A DNA stretch of 64,000 nucleotides from Treponema sp. (GTDB lineage Bacteria; Spirochaetota; Spirochaetia; Treponematales; Treponemataceae). Both the position numbers and the translations under genes were made by a program. Shown one piece after another: positions 7,216-15,402 of this stretch (the first letter of the stretch is position 1; each line of letters opens with the position of its first letter). The notes under the pieces are model-generated. The model made no database searches and was not told the DNA's origin. It saw only the letters and a list, made by a program, of their open reading frames with translations. The stretch is taken from contig JAFLSO010000001.1 in assembly GCA_022510925.1 (NCBI GenBank), forward strand, positions 248,001 through 312,000. Reading direction: 5' to 3'.

Positions 7216-10200
7216 TCACAGTATGCCCTCCAGCGTCTCGAAGAGAACGTCCGGCTGCACGGGCTTGGAAAGATGGGCGTTGAGCCCCGCCTGCAGGCTG
7301 CGCTTGACGTCCTCGTCGAAGGCATTCGCCGTAAGGGCGATTATGGGGATGGTCCTGGAGTCGTCCCTCTGCATTCTGCGGATTGCCTCCGTGGCCTCAA
7401 GCCCGTCCATCTCGGGCATGCGCATGTCCATGAGGATGGCGTCGTAATAGCCCTGCGGATGGGAGGCGAACATATCCACCGCGATTTTTCCGTTCTCGGC
7501 GTGCTCCGTGGTCATGCCACGCATCGCGAGAATCTCAATCATAATCTGCGCGTTTATTTCCATGTCCTCCGCCAGAAGAATTCTTTTTCCGTTAAGGTTC
7601 GCTTTCTCTGTCTTTACGGGAGCGGTGCCGTTCTTTTTCTCCAGCGTCCTTTTGAATTCCTCAAGCAGCGTGTTCGAGAAAATAGGCTTGGCTATGAAAC
7701 TGTCCACTCCGGCTTTCAGGGCCTCGTCCAGAATATCGTCCCAGTTGTATGACGTGAGGATTATTATGGTGCTCTCGTCCTGCGTGGCGGCCCGTATCTG
7801 CCGTGTGGTCTCCACGCCGTCCATTCCGGGCATTTTCCAGTCTACGATGATAAGGTTGTATGGCTCGCGCCGGGCATGGCGCAGCTTGACCATCTCCAGG
7901 CCCTCCTGTCCTGAGAGCGCGGTCTCCGCTATGATTCCTGCGCCCTCAAGCACAAGCTTCGCATGGTCCAGTGCCACTCTGTCATCGTCAATCACCAGGA
8001 CGTTGAGGTTCTTGGGATCGATTTTAATCTCCTGCCCGCTGTTTCCCGCCGTGCGCTCCGAGTCATTTAAAGTTATGGTGACGGTGAATGTGGTTCCCTT
8101 TCCTTTCTCGCTCTCCACGGAGATGTTTCCGTTCATCATCTCCACTATGCTTTTTGTGATGGCCATCCCAAGGCCGGATGAGCCGTATTTGTTCGCGGTG
8201 CCGGAATTCTCCTGCGTGAACGCGTCGAAAATTTTGGGCAGATACTCCGCGCTCATGCCTATGCCAGTGTCAGAGATTGTGAAGCGCAGGGTTGATTTTT
8301 TGTCGAAGCCGGCGGTCTTCTCTATGGTCAGATCTATGCTTCCGCCTTCGGGGGTGAATTTCACGGCGTTGCTCAGTATGTTTATGAGCACCTGTCGGAT
8401 TTTCATGGCGTCGCCCGTGTAATAGTTGTCCAGGTGGCCCTTTATGTTGCAGGTGTAGGAAAGTTTTTTCTCATTGCACTGGCTTGATATGAGCGTGTTC
8501 ACCTGCTCCAGAAGCTTCTCGAATTCGAATTCCTCGTTCCTTAGGACCATGCGCCCGGACTCTATCCTGCTCATGTCCAGGATGTCGTTTATGAGGCTTA
8601 GAAGATGCTCCGCGGAGCTTCCTATCTTCTTTAGGTAGCCGCGGGTTTTCTCGGATATGCCCTCCTCGTGCAGTGCCAGGCTGTCCAGACCGAGTATGGC
8701 GTTCATGGGCGTGCGTATCTCATGGCTCATGTTAGAGAGGAAAATGGTTTTGGCTTTGTTCGCCTCCTCCGCGGCCTGCAGGGCATCGGAGAGGGCCTTG
8801 CTCTTCTCTATGGTGTCGCGCGTCTCCTCGTCCACATCGGTGAATCCCATGCCCACTATGCGTATGGTTCCGTCCGTCATCTCCTCCTCGCTCTGGACCC
8901 TTGCGATTCTAAGCATCTCGTAAGTCTCTTTTCCGTTCCTGATTGTAAGGTATCTGGTGGAGATGAGCGGCGCCTTAAGGAGTTTCTGCCTGATGGCATT
9001 GGCGTCTATGAACGCAAGGAAACGCTCGCGGTGGTCCTTGGCTACGAATTCATTCGCATAGTCCGCGAACGCCTGCGAGAATGTGAAATGCTCTCCTTCC
9101 TTGAAGAACGGATTCTCCTGTCCGCTGTCCTGCCTGTAGCAGATGCAGCTGTCGGACTCCAGGTCCACGTAGTATACGCTGCGGTAGTCTGACGCGAGCG
9201 CGGTAATCATGTTGTCCTGCTCGTCACGCTTTCTTTTGTGCCGCGCAATCTGCTGCTGCAATGCCAGCTGCTCCTCCAGCTCCTCCTGCTTTATGCGGTT
9301 CTCCGCGTCCGTGACCTCTTTTTCCAGCGTGAGCTTGGCCGTCTTGCTTGCCTGAAGCATTATGAGCGCGAAAAGTCCCATCAGAACCAGGGCTACCACT
9401 ATGGAGAAGCAGAGGCTGCGCAGTATGATTCTTTCCGAGATGGATCGTATCTGATTTGAGATTACGCCCTTGCTGATGAAATATGCGAGCACCCAGTCCG
9501 TGTTGTGTATGGGAACGTAATATAAAGTCTCGCTGGTTCCGTTGTACGTGAATGAGGAGAATCCCTCCTCGCGGTTATAGAAATCCTCCCGCATTTTTTC
9601 CACGGAGTAGCCTTTGTCAAAGGAGGCGTCCTCCAGTGCGGACAGAATGTTTTCCTCGCTGGGGAGCCCGCCCAGAATCATGTCGGAGAGCAGGATTCCG
9701 TCTTTGGTGTAGATGCTGAAAGTCGTGTCCCTGTTGTTTCCTGTCTGCAGTGAGATTCTCTCAAGCATTCTCTTCATGTCTATCTCCATGAAGCACGTGA
9801 CCAGTGTCTGTCCGTTAAAGGGCAGGCTGTCCACCGGTACGGCGATGACGACTTTTTTGTTCGGGCCGTTCTGCTTTTTTATGGATATTTCGGGATGCGA
9901 GATAGACTTGTAATCGAAGTCGTAGAGTTTTATGTCGTTCCTGGTTCCGCGCGATGTGTAAATGAGGCCGTTTGTGTCCACGAACGCGAATTTCTCAAGG
10001 CTGTAGAGCTGCCGTACTTTTGCCTGGTACACCTGAAGCTTTGCCACGCTGGAAAGGTCGTCATCCTCCATGAGCCCCAGCGCTATGTCTATGTCATCTA
10101 TGTAGTTTGTGAGTATGGACACTATGTCGAGCTCGCAGAGGCTTGCCTGCTCGTTCATAAAAAGCAGGCTCACGTTCTGCACCGCCTTCTGGGTGTCGCC

Positions 10201-10305
10201 GCTCGCGGTGCGTCCCGTCCATAGCGTGCCGCCCACCAGTATAGTGGCCACCGCAAGTCCGCCCAGAATCGCTATTATCTTCACGCTGCTTTTCTTTTTT
10301 TTCAT
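7216..10305 (-). CDS. Hybrid sensor histidine kinase with two C-terminal receiver domains
   Basis: 1029 residues. Order: membrane helix (about 9-30), large periplasmic Cache-like sensor, second helix (about 293-316), coiled coil, PAS-like region (about 370-490), HisKA with phospho-acceptor H528 in SNMSHEIRTPMNAILG, ATPase domain with N-box (NILSNAVKFTPEGG), G1 (DTGIGM) and G2 (GSSGLGM), then receiver 1 with D822 (IVDWKMPGMDG) and receiver 2 with D960 (LMDMRMPEMDG). There is no HPt or DNA-binding output domain, so a separate phosphotransfer partner is implied. Between arabinan enzymes and an AraC regulator, it probably senses a sugar or breakdown product; this is contextual. GGAGA precedes the ATG. 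Confidence 0.9.
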   Translation of the reverse strand: MKKKKSSVKIIAILGGLAVATILVGGTLWTGRTASGDTQKAVQNVSLLFMNEQASLCELDIVSILTNYIDDIDIALGLMEDDDLSSVAKLQVYQAKVRQLYSLEKFAFVDTNGLIYTSRGTRNDIKLYDFDYKSISHPEISIKKQNGPNKKVVIAVPVDSLPFNGQTLVTCFMEIDMKRMLERISLQTGNNRDTTFSIYTKDGILLSDMILGGLPSEENILSALEDASFDKGYSVEKMREDFYNREEGFSSFTYNGTSETLYYVPIHNTDWVLAYFISKGVISNQIRSISERIILRSLCFSIVVALVLMGLFALIMLQASKTAKLTLEKEVTDAENRIKQEELEEQLALQQQIARHKRKRDEQDNMITALASDYRSVYYVDLESDSCICYRQDSGQENPFFKEGEHFTFSQAFADYANEFVAKDHRERFLAFIDANAIRQKLLKAPLISTRYLTIRNGKETYEMLRIARVQSEEEMTDGTIRIVGMGFTDVDEETRDTIEKSKALSDALQAAEEANKAKTIFLSNMSHEIRTPMNAILGLDSLALHEEGISEKTRGYLKKIGSSAEHLLSLINDILDMSRIESGRMVLRNEEFEFEKLLEQVNTLISSQCNEKKLSYTCNIKGHLDNYYTGDAMKIRQVLINILSNAVKFTPEGGSIDLTIEKTAGFDKKSTLRFTISDTGIGMSAEYLPKIFDAFTQENSGTANKYGSSGLGMAITKSIVEMMNGNISVESEKGKGTTFTVTITLNDSERTAGNSGQEIKIDPKNLNVLVIDDDRVALDHAKLVLEGAGIIAETALSGQEGLEMVKLRHARREPYNLIIVDWKMPGMDGVETTRQIRAATQDESTIIILTSYNWDDILDEALKAGVDSFIAKPIFSNTLLEEFKRTLEKKNGTAPVKTEKANLNGKRILLAEDMEINAQIMIEILAMRGMTTEHAENGKIAVDMFASHPQGYYDAILMDMRMPEMDGLEATEAIRRMQRDDSRTIPIIALTANAFDEDVKRSLQAGLNAHLSKPVQPDVLFETLEGIL

Positions 10306-10342
10306 AATGTGATGTCTCCGTGTGTTTCTGATTGCGTCATAC

Positions 10343-10351
10343 AGTATAGCA
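10343..10351 (-). promoter_or_regulatory. Extended -10 of the hybrid kinase gene
   Basis: Minus-strand TGC-TATACT at 10351-10343, with no convincing -35 at 17 bp. It gives a leader of about 32 nt containing the GGAGA ribosome-binding site. It diverges from the AraC-gene promoter about 100 bp away. Confidence 0.55.
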
Positions 10352-10438
10352 CAGATTTGTTTTTTTTACACTTGCTGAGAGGTGAACTTTTGCGGGAACC
10401 CGCCGTTTGTGGTTCCTTGCGCTGACGGTCCGCTTTGT

Positions 10439-10467
10439 TTGCCCGCGCGGAGAATCTGTGTTATAAT
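10439..10467 (+). promoter_or_regulatory. Promoter of the AraC-type regulator gene
   Basis: TTGCCC (10439-10444), 17 bp, TATAAT (10462-10467). The predicted start at about 10474 lies after the in-frame ATG at 10382, which rules that start out and favours the ATG at 10481. Confidence 0.65.
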
Positions 10468-10471
10468 AACA
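10459..10471 (+). promoter_or_regulatory. 13-bp palindrome over the -10 of the AraC gene, autoregulatory operator candidate
   Basis: TGTTAT-A-ATAACA is a perfect dyad covering the whole -10 element and is flanked by ATCTG (10454-10458) and a CAGAT that overlaps the right arm (10470-10474). A protein bound here would block RNA polymerase. Autoregulation is common for AraC-type genes, but the binding protein is not known. Confidence 0.4.
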
Positions 10472-10480
10472 GATGCCCTT

Positions 10481-11377
10481 ATGAAAGAATATGTTTTCCG
10501 GCATGTGGAATGCACCCGCTCGCCTGTGTGCGGGCTTGCCATGCTTAATCCCGGGTGGTGCCACATGAGCCGGCTTCTGGAGAATGAGACAGTGCTTATT
10601 TTCGGCCGCAAGAATTCCACGCTCATAGATGCGGGCGGTGAGATTCTGGAGGTGAGGCCCGGGCGCATGGTAATTCTTCCGGCGCGTATACTGCACAGGG
10701 GCGCGGAGCCGGTTAAGATTCCCGTCTCTTACTGGTGGGTGCATTTTTATCAGGTCATGCGGCTGGAGGATGAGACGCGCTATTTTATGCCACGGACTGT
10801 GGATAATTCCGCTGACTTGGGCGATGACTCCATAGTGCTTCCCTCGTTCATGGACGTAAGGAATCCAATGCAGTACGCGAATCTTTTCTCCGAGCTTCTG
10901 AGCCGCTACGAGCATCCGGGATTCTCACCCATGGTCTACCATTCGCTGGTGGAGAGGCTTCTTCTTGCGTTCGCGGAGGAGTATCACGAGCAGTCCTTTG
11001 AGTCATTCAGGACGCAGGCTTCGCAGACCGCCACTCCCGTCCTTGTGAGAAAAATCCTTGAACTGATAGAGGATGAGCTGAGCAATCCTGATGCGAGCGT
11101 AAAATATTTTGCCTCGGCGCTGAAACTGAATCCTGATTATTTGGGGCGCTGCTTTAAGGAGGTTATGGAGACGTCCATAGGGCAGTACATACAGAAACGG
11201 CGCGTGGAGCTCGCATGCTCCAGGCTCCGCGAGACAAGCGCCAGCGTGGAGGAGGTGGCGTCGCAGTGCGGTTTCGGAAGCCGCCGCCAGTTCTATGAGG
11301 AGTTCAGGCGCTTTACTGGAAAGACGCCCTCCGTGTACCGCTCCGAGTCCGCTTATGTGGGCGTGAACGCGCTGTAG
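10481..11377 (+). CDS. AraC-family transcriptional regulator
   Basis: 298 residues from the ATG at 10481 ([12 protein letters not shown]). The N-terminal half looks like a cupin-type effector-binding domain ([15 protein letters not shown]); the C-terminal hundred residues form the double helix-turn-helix, with [20 protein letters not shown] and [20 protein letters not shown] and the terminal family signature [13 protein letters not shown]. It presumably activates the neighbouring arabinan genes in response to a sugar; this is inference from position, divergent to the sensor kinase. A longer in-frame start at 10382 is rejected because it would place the promoter inside the coding region. No Shine-Dalgarno precedes the ATG, and the predicted leader is only about 7 nt. 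Confidence 0.88.
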   Translation: MKEYVFRHVECTRSPVCGLAMLNPGWCHMSRLLENETVLIFGRKNSTLIDAGGEILEVRPGRMVILPARILHRGAEPVKIPVSYWWVHFYQVMRLEDETRYFMPRTVDNSADLGDDSIVLPSFMDVRNPMQYANLFSELLSRYEHPGFSPMVYHSLVERLLLAFAEEYHEQSFESFRTQASQTATPVLVRKILELIEDELSNPDASVKYFASALKLNPDYLGRCFKEVMETSIGQYIQKRRVELACSRLRETSASVEEVASQCGFGSRRQFYEEFRRFTGKTPSVYRSESAYVGVNAL

Positions 11378-11418
11378 TTTTTTCGGCGCAAGGGAAAGTC
11401 CGCGCGGAGCCGTTCAGG

Positions 11419-11447
11419 TTTACAGCGTCCGCCTAAAATGCTATACT
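11419..11447 (+). promoter_or_regulatory. Promoter of leuB
   Basis: TTTACA (11419-11424), 17-bp spacer, TATACT (11442-11447) with a preceding TGC extension. Predicted start near 11454, leaving a 33-nt leader with AAGGAG before the ATG. Confidence 0.75.
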
Positions 11448-11486
11448 GCTTCCTGCTTTCAAACATTCTTTAAGGAGTTTTATTTT

Positions 11487-12578
11487 ATGGAAAAAAATAT
11501 CGCGCTTATTCCCGGAGACGGAATTGGTCCTGACGTGGTCGCGGAGGCGGTCAATGTGCTTGACACGGTGGCAGGGAAATTCGGGCACAAATTCAATTAC
11601 ACTTCTGTCACTGCGGGCGGGGCGGCCATAGACAAGTGGGGGAACCCTCTTCCGCAGGAGCAGCTGGACATCTGCCTTAAAAGCGACGCCGTTCTTCTGG
11701 GCGCGGTGGGCGGTCCTAAGTGGGATGACGTGGCTCCTGAGATTCGTCCTGAGAAGGCGCTTCTGGGACTCCGCGGCGGAATGAAAGTGTACGCGAACCT
11801 GCGCCCCGCCGTGATGTTCGGACAGCTTAAGGATGCGTGCCCTTTAAAGGACGAGATTGTGGGTGACGGCCTTGACATACTGATTGTGCGCGAGCTGATA
11901 AGCGGAATTTATTTTGGTGAGCGCGGCACCGCTGCTGACGGAAGGAGCGCATGGGATACCGAGAAGTACACATGGGAAGAGATAGAGCGCATAGTCCGCA
12001 TGGGCTTTGATTTTGCCCGTAAGCGCCGTAAGCATCTTACAGTCATAGACAAGGCGAACATCCTGAATTCCAGCAGATTGTGGCGCAAGGTCTCGGAGTC
12101 TGTGCATAAGGACTATTCCGATGTGACCCTTGACTTCCTTTACATAGACAATGCCGCCATGCAGCTTGTCAGGAATCCCCGCCAGTTTGACGTGATAGCC
12201 ACCAGCAATATGTTCGGCGACATACTGAGCGATGAGGCGAGCCAGATTACCGGCTCCATAGGAATGCTCGCAAGCGCCTCGCTGGGAGACAGCGGCCCGG
12301 GTCTTTACGAGCCCATACACGGCTCCGCACCGGACATAGCGGGAAAAGATCTGGCGAATCCTCTGGCGACCATACTCAGCGCGGCAATGCTTCTGCGCTA
12401 CAGCTTCGGGCTTGAGAAGGAGGCGCGTGCCGTGGAGGACGCGGTAAGCGCTGTGCTCGACGCAGGCTGGCGCACGGGAGACATAGCCGGTAAGGATGCG
12501 GAGTCCCTTAAAGCGGCGGGAAAACTCGTAGGCACTAAGAGAATGGGTGCCCTGGTGGTGGAAGCGCTCGGCAGATAA
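11487..12578 (+). CDS. leuB: 3-isopropylmalate dehydrogenase
   Basis: Third step of leucine synthesis: NAD-dependent oxidative decarboxylation of 3-isopropylmalate in the cytoplasm. 363 residues, normal for LeuB. Visible motifs: GDGIGPDV at 10-17, catalytic Y142 (SGIYFGE) and K189 (VIDKANIL), metal-binding region [14 protein letters not shown], and the C-terminal NAD site [14 protein letters not shown]. The IYFGERG loop marks LeuB rather than isocitrate or tartrate dehydrogenases. It starts at 11487 behind AAGGAG. No leuA, leuC or leuD is near; the gene is followed after 6 nt by an HD-GYP gene and may be co-transcribed with it. Confidence 0.95.
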   Translation: MEKNIALIPGDGIGPDVVAEAVNVLDTVAGKFGHKFNYTSVTAGGAAIDKWGNPLPQEQLDICLKSDAVLLGAVGGPKWDDVAPEIRPEKALLGLRGGMKVYANLRPAVMFGQLKDACPLKDEIVGDGLDILIVRELISGIYFGERGTAADGRSAWDTEKYTWEEIERIVRMGFDFARKRRKHLTVIDKANILNSSRLWRKVSESVHKDYSDVTLDFLYIDNAAMQLVRNPRQFDVIATSNMFGDILSDEASQITGSIGMLASASLGDSGPGLYEPIHGSAPDIAGKDLANPLATILSAAMLLRYSFGLEKEARAVEDAVSAVLDAGWRTGDIAGKDAESLKAAGKLVGTKRMGALVVEALGR

Positions 12579-12584
12579 AGAATT

Positions 12585-14324
12585 ATGACGGCGCTGGTTG
12601 TAGAGCAACTTGTAACTTTTTTCTCTGTGGTGCTTTCCATAGCCTGCCTGTTCATAGTTGTTATGCAGCCCGCCTCCAAGGAACAGAAGCTCGCCAGTAC
12701 TTACGTGGTGTTCTCACTGCTTACATGCCTGGGGTATATGGGCATTCTCCTCTCAAACGCCAGCGAGGAGATGCTGGTGTTCTCCACTAAGCTCAAATAT
12801 TGCGGCGGGCTCTCCTGCTTCATAACGTTCCTTCTGCTGCTTAAGTACTTAAAGTTCCCGGTAAGCAAATGGTTCCTTGTTCCGTTCTTTCTGTGCATAG
12901 CGTTTTTCATTCTGATTATTTTTACGTTCAACTATAATATTTTCTGCAGCAGGTGGCTTTTCTCAGACTACTACGCTAAGATTCAGAGCGGCGTTCCTTT
13001 CCTGCATAAGACTAAGGCATGGGGGCACACACTGTTCGTGCTGTTCACCGCGGGATACTCCGTGGGCTTCACATGCGTGCTTGCGGTGTCCCTTAAAAAG
13101 AACAAGGCCATAAACAAATTTGATTTGGTCCTGCTCTATGTGATTCTGGCCATGCCCGCGTTCTGCTATCTGTTCGAGAAACTGTTCATAAAAATCATAG
13201 GCTACGAGTCACTTCCGGTGGTGCCGGTGGGATTCAGCGTCTCTGACCTTCTGTTCCTGTATCTGATTCTGGTAAGGAAATTCTGCGACATAAACATACT
13301 GGCCACGCCCGTGGTGTTCGATGCCGTGAATGTGCCCGCCGTTGTCTTTGACAAGGACTGCAAGATTACAAACATAAATTCCCGCGCGCTGGAGGAATTC
13401 CCCGAACTGGACCACAGTCTCATAGGGCAGGACGCGCGCAAGAAACTTTTCCCTGATTATTCAGGCATAATAAATGAGCTCCGCATTTACGGCACCTTGG
13501 AGCATTCCGAGCGCTACTTCATTTACAGCGTGGATAAAGTCTTTCAGCCGCACGTCAGTAAGATTCTCCACGGAAAAATCCTCTACGGCTATGTCCTGTG
13601 GCTTGACGACGTTACCCTTCTGCACGAATACAAGCAGCAGCTGGAGCAGGAGGTGAATTTAAAGACCAGGGAGCTTAAGGAGAACGTTAAGCGCATGCGC
13701 GCCATGCGGGACCAGATGGTCCTGGGATTCTCATCCATAGCCGAGAACCACGATCTTTCAAGCAAAGGCCATCTTACGCGCACCGCGGGATATGCCCAGG
13801 TAATCGCGCGCGAGCTTTTGGAGGAGGGAAAATTTCACGGCGAGCTGGACGGTGCGTTCGTGGAGTACATGGAGCAGGTGGCCCCCCTGCACGACATAGG
13901 CAAGACGTACATAGACAAAAATCTTCTGGAGAAAGAGGAGAACCTTAACGATGAGGAGAGGCGCATAGTCCAGCAGCACACTGTGCTGGGCGCTAAGTTC
14001 ATAGAGACGGCCATGCAGAATGTGGACGAGCGCTACACACGCATGGCGTATAACGTGGCGCTGAGCCATCATGAGTGGTGGAACGGCTCCGGCTACCCGA
14101 ACGGGCTTAAGGAGACGGAGATTCCCCTGTGCGCGCGGATAATGGCCGTGGCTGACGTTTACGACGCGCTTGTGACCAGGCGGCCGTACAAGGAGCCTTT
14201 TACATCGCACCAGGCGTTCGACATGATGCGGGCGCAGAGCGGCACACAGTTTGATCCGCAGATTATAGAGGCGCTGGAGCACTGCAAGGACCAGATAGAG
14301 ATTATACGGCGCAGTTACGCCTAG
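12585..14324 (+). CDS. Membrane HD-GYP-domain phosphodiesterase (putative cyclic-di-GMP hydrolase)
   Basis: 579 residues. The first about 225 residues carry roughly seven hydrophobic segments of the histidine-kinase-type 7TM sensor; a PAS-like segment (about 240-340) and a coiled coil (about 345-385) follow. The HD-GYP domain has H436-D437 (APLHDIGK) and G503-Y504-P505 (GSGYPNG), the residues needed for cyclic-di-GMP hydrolysis. It presumably couples an extracellular or membrane signal to motility or adhesion. The start at 12585 lies 6 nt after the leuB stop with no good ribosome-binding site, so coupling to leuB is likely. Its stop overlaps the stop of the convergent metal-binding lipoprotein gene by 4 nt. 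Confidence 0.88.
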   Translation: MTALVVEQLVTFFSVVLSIACLFIVVMQPASKEQKLASTYVVFSLLTCLGYMGILLSNASEEMLVFSTKLKYCGGLSCFITFLLLLKYLKFPVSKWFLVPFFLCIAFFILIIFTFNYNIFCSRWLFSDYYAKIQSGVPFLHKTKAWGHTLFVLFTAGYSVGFTCVLAVSLKKNKAINKFDLVLLYVILAMPAFCYLFEKLFIKIIGYESLPVVPVGFSVSDLLFLYLILVRKFCDINILATPVVFDAVNVPAVVFDKDCKITNINSRALEEFPELDHSLIGQDARKKLFPDYSGIINELRIYGTLEHSERYFIYSVDKVFQPHVSKILHGKILYGYVLWLDDVTLLHEYKQQLEQEVNLKTRELKENVKRMRAMRDQMVLGFSSIAENHDLSSKGHLTRTAGYAQVIARELLEEGKFHGELDGAFVEYMEQVAPLHDIGKTYIDKNLLEKEENLNDEERRIVQQHTVLGAKFIETAMQNVDERYTRMAYNVALSHHEWWNGSGYPNGLKETEIPLCARIMAVADVYDALVTRRPYKEPFTSHQAFDMMRAQSGTQFDPQIIEALEHCKDQIEIIRRSYA

Positions 14325-15286
14325 CTCTGCAGGAACGCTGTCTTCAGTACCCTGGCGTTCTTCAGCATGGCAGATATGTATGCGTTCTTCTCAGGTATTC
14401 CGTCCGAGACAGAATCCAGTTGATAAATCTTGAGCCCCGCCTCCATGGCGAGTATGGAGACTCCGTAGGTATCTAAATTCGGCTCCGAGAATAAAGGTAT
14501 GCCCGGAAATCTTTCCGACAGTTTCTTTGCCCGTTTTATGAGCTTGGGAAGATACTTCTGCTCTGTCTTTATGTCGTAATCCAGATTCAAATTCTCCGCG
14601 TGGTGAAGATTGAACTCAATGGAGAAGTATGAGAGCGCCTCGTGGCATGTTATGAACGACTTCTGCTCGAACGGCTGCAAGTCCCTGCGTATCTGCCTGG
14701 AAAGGGCGGAGAGTTTGTCCACGTACCGCTCCGTGTTGCGCCGGTAGAGCTCCGCGTTCTCCGGGTTCATAAGGGAAAGCTGCTTTCCGGTCTGCTCCGC
14801 CTGGAAAATCGCGCCGTCTATGCTGACCCACACATACGGATTGTCCTCTGAGATTTTAAAGTCCTTGCTTGCGATTATGGTCCTTGATGCGGTCCGCTCC
14901 GATATCTGCGGAAGGAATTTCTCAAGCCCCGCGCCGTTCGCCACCAGAATGCCGCAGCCCTCTATGAGCCGCATGTCATCCTCGGAGGGCTCCCATGATG
15001 TCAGGCGTCCGCCCGCGTTCTGCGCAAGAAGCATAAGCTCCGTGTCGGGCACGTTCTCCGTAAGGTTCATAAGCATTATGTATATGGGATAGAACGTGGC
15101 CAGTATTCTGATTTTTCCTTCCGGCTCGCTTTGCGCGCTTATGACGGTCATCTGCGTTTCCCTGGGAGCCTTGAGAAAGCCCGCTATATCGTTTTTAAGT
15201 GAGCATGATGGGAAAACGGCCGCTGTAAACAGGCTTAATAAAATGAACCGCCGCCTGATGTTCGTCTTGGTTTTATCGGAACGCAT
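14321..15286 (-). CDS. ZnuA/TroA-like lipoprotein with altered metal site
   Basis: Family of cluster A-I metal-binding receptors; 321 residues from the ATG at 15286. Lipobox FPSC gives lipidated C28. Family landmarks: WEPSEDDMRLIEGCGILVANGAGLEKF, NPYVWVSIDGA, MNPENAELYRRN and TCHEALSYF. In TroA/ZnuA the first ligand His lies in a PHxxEPT-like motif and the second in PHVW; here these positions are T96 and Y151, leaving H215 as the clear ligand. Zn or Mn uptake is therefore doubtful. No permease or ATPase of this class is adjacent. An upstream in-frame start at 15343 is disfavoured because a promoter (TTGCTA-17-TACTCT) places +1 at 15286. Confidence 0.72.
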   Translation of the reverse strand: MRSDKTKTNIRRRFILLSLFTAAVFPSCSLKNDIAGFLKAPRETQMTVISAQSEPEGKIRILATFYPIYIMLMNLTENVPDTELMLLAQNAGGRLTSWEPSEDDMRLIEGCGILVANGAGLEKFLPQISERTASRTIIASKDFKISEDNPYVWVSIDGAIFQAEQTGKQLSLMNPENAELYRRNTERYVDKLSALSRQIRRDLQPFEQKSFITCHEALSYFSIEFNLHHAENLNLDYDIKTEQKYLPKLIKRAKKLSERFPGIPLFSEPNLDTYGVSILAMEAGLKIYQLDSVSDGIPEKNAYISAMLKNARVLKTAFLQS

Positions 15287-15292
15287 ACCGCT

Positions 15293-15321
15293 AGAGTACA
15301 TAAAAAAACTTACGTTAGCAA
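15293..15321 (-). promoter_or_regulatory. Putative promoter giving a leaderless ZnuA-like lipoprotein mRNA
   Basis: Minus strand TTGCTA (15321-15316), 17 bp, TACTCT (15298-15293), AGCGGT, then ATG at 15286. The -10 is a poor match (3 of 6), but the spacing equals that of six other genes in the window. Confidence 0.35.
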
Positions 15322-15331
15322 TAGAAAAAAC

Positions 15332-15360
15332 TTGACGGTACACATTTTTGCGTCCATAAT
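15332..15360 (+). promoter_or_regulatory. Promoter of the iron-ADH-like gene
   Basis: TTGACG (15332-15337), 17 bp, CATAAT (15355-15360); start near 15367, leader about 36 nt containing TTGGAG. It is divergent from the ZnuA-like gene. Confidence 0.65.
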
Positions 15361-15402
15361 TAACACATATATAGTTAAAAATTGATTTGGAGACCGACTT
15401 TT

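Noticed and set aside
10382..10480. Longer N-terminus for the AraC regulator
   Set aside because: A TTGCCC-17-TATAAT promoter lies inside it, and the extension lacks family similarity.
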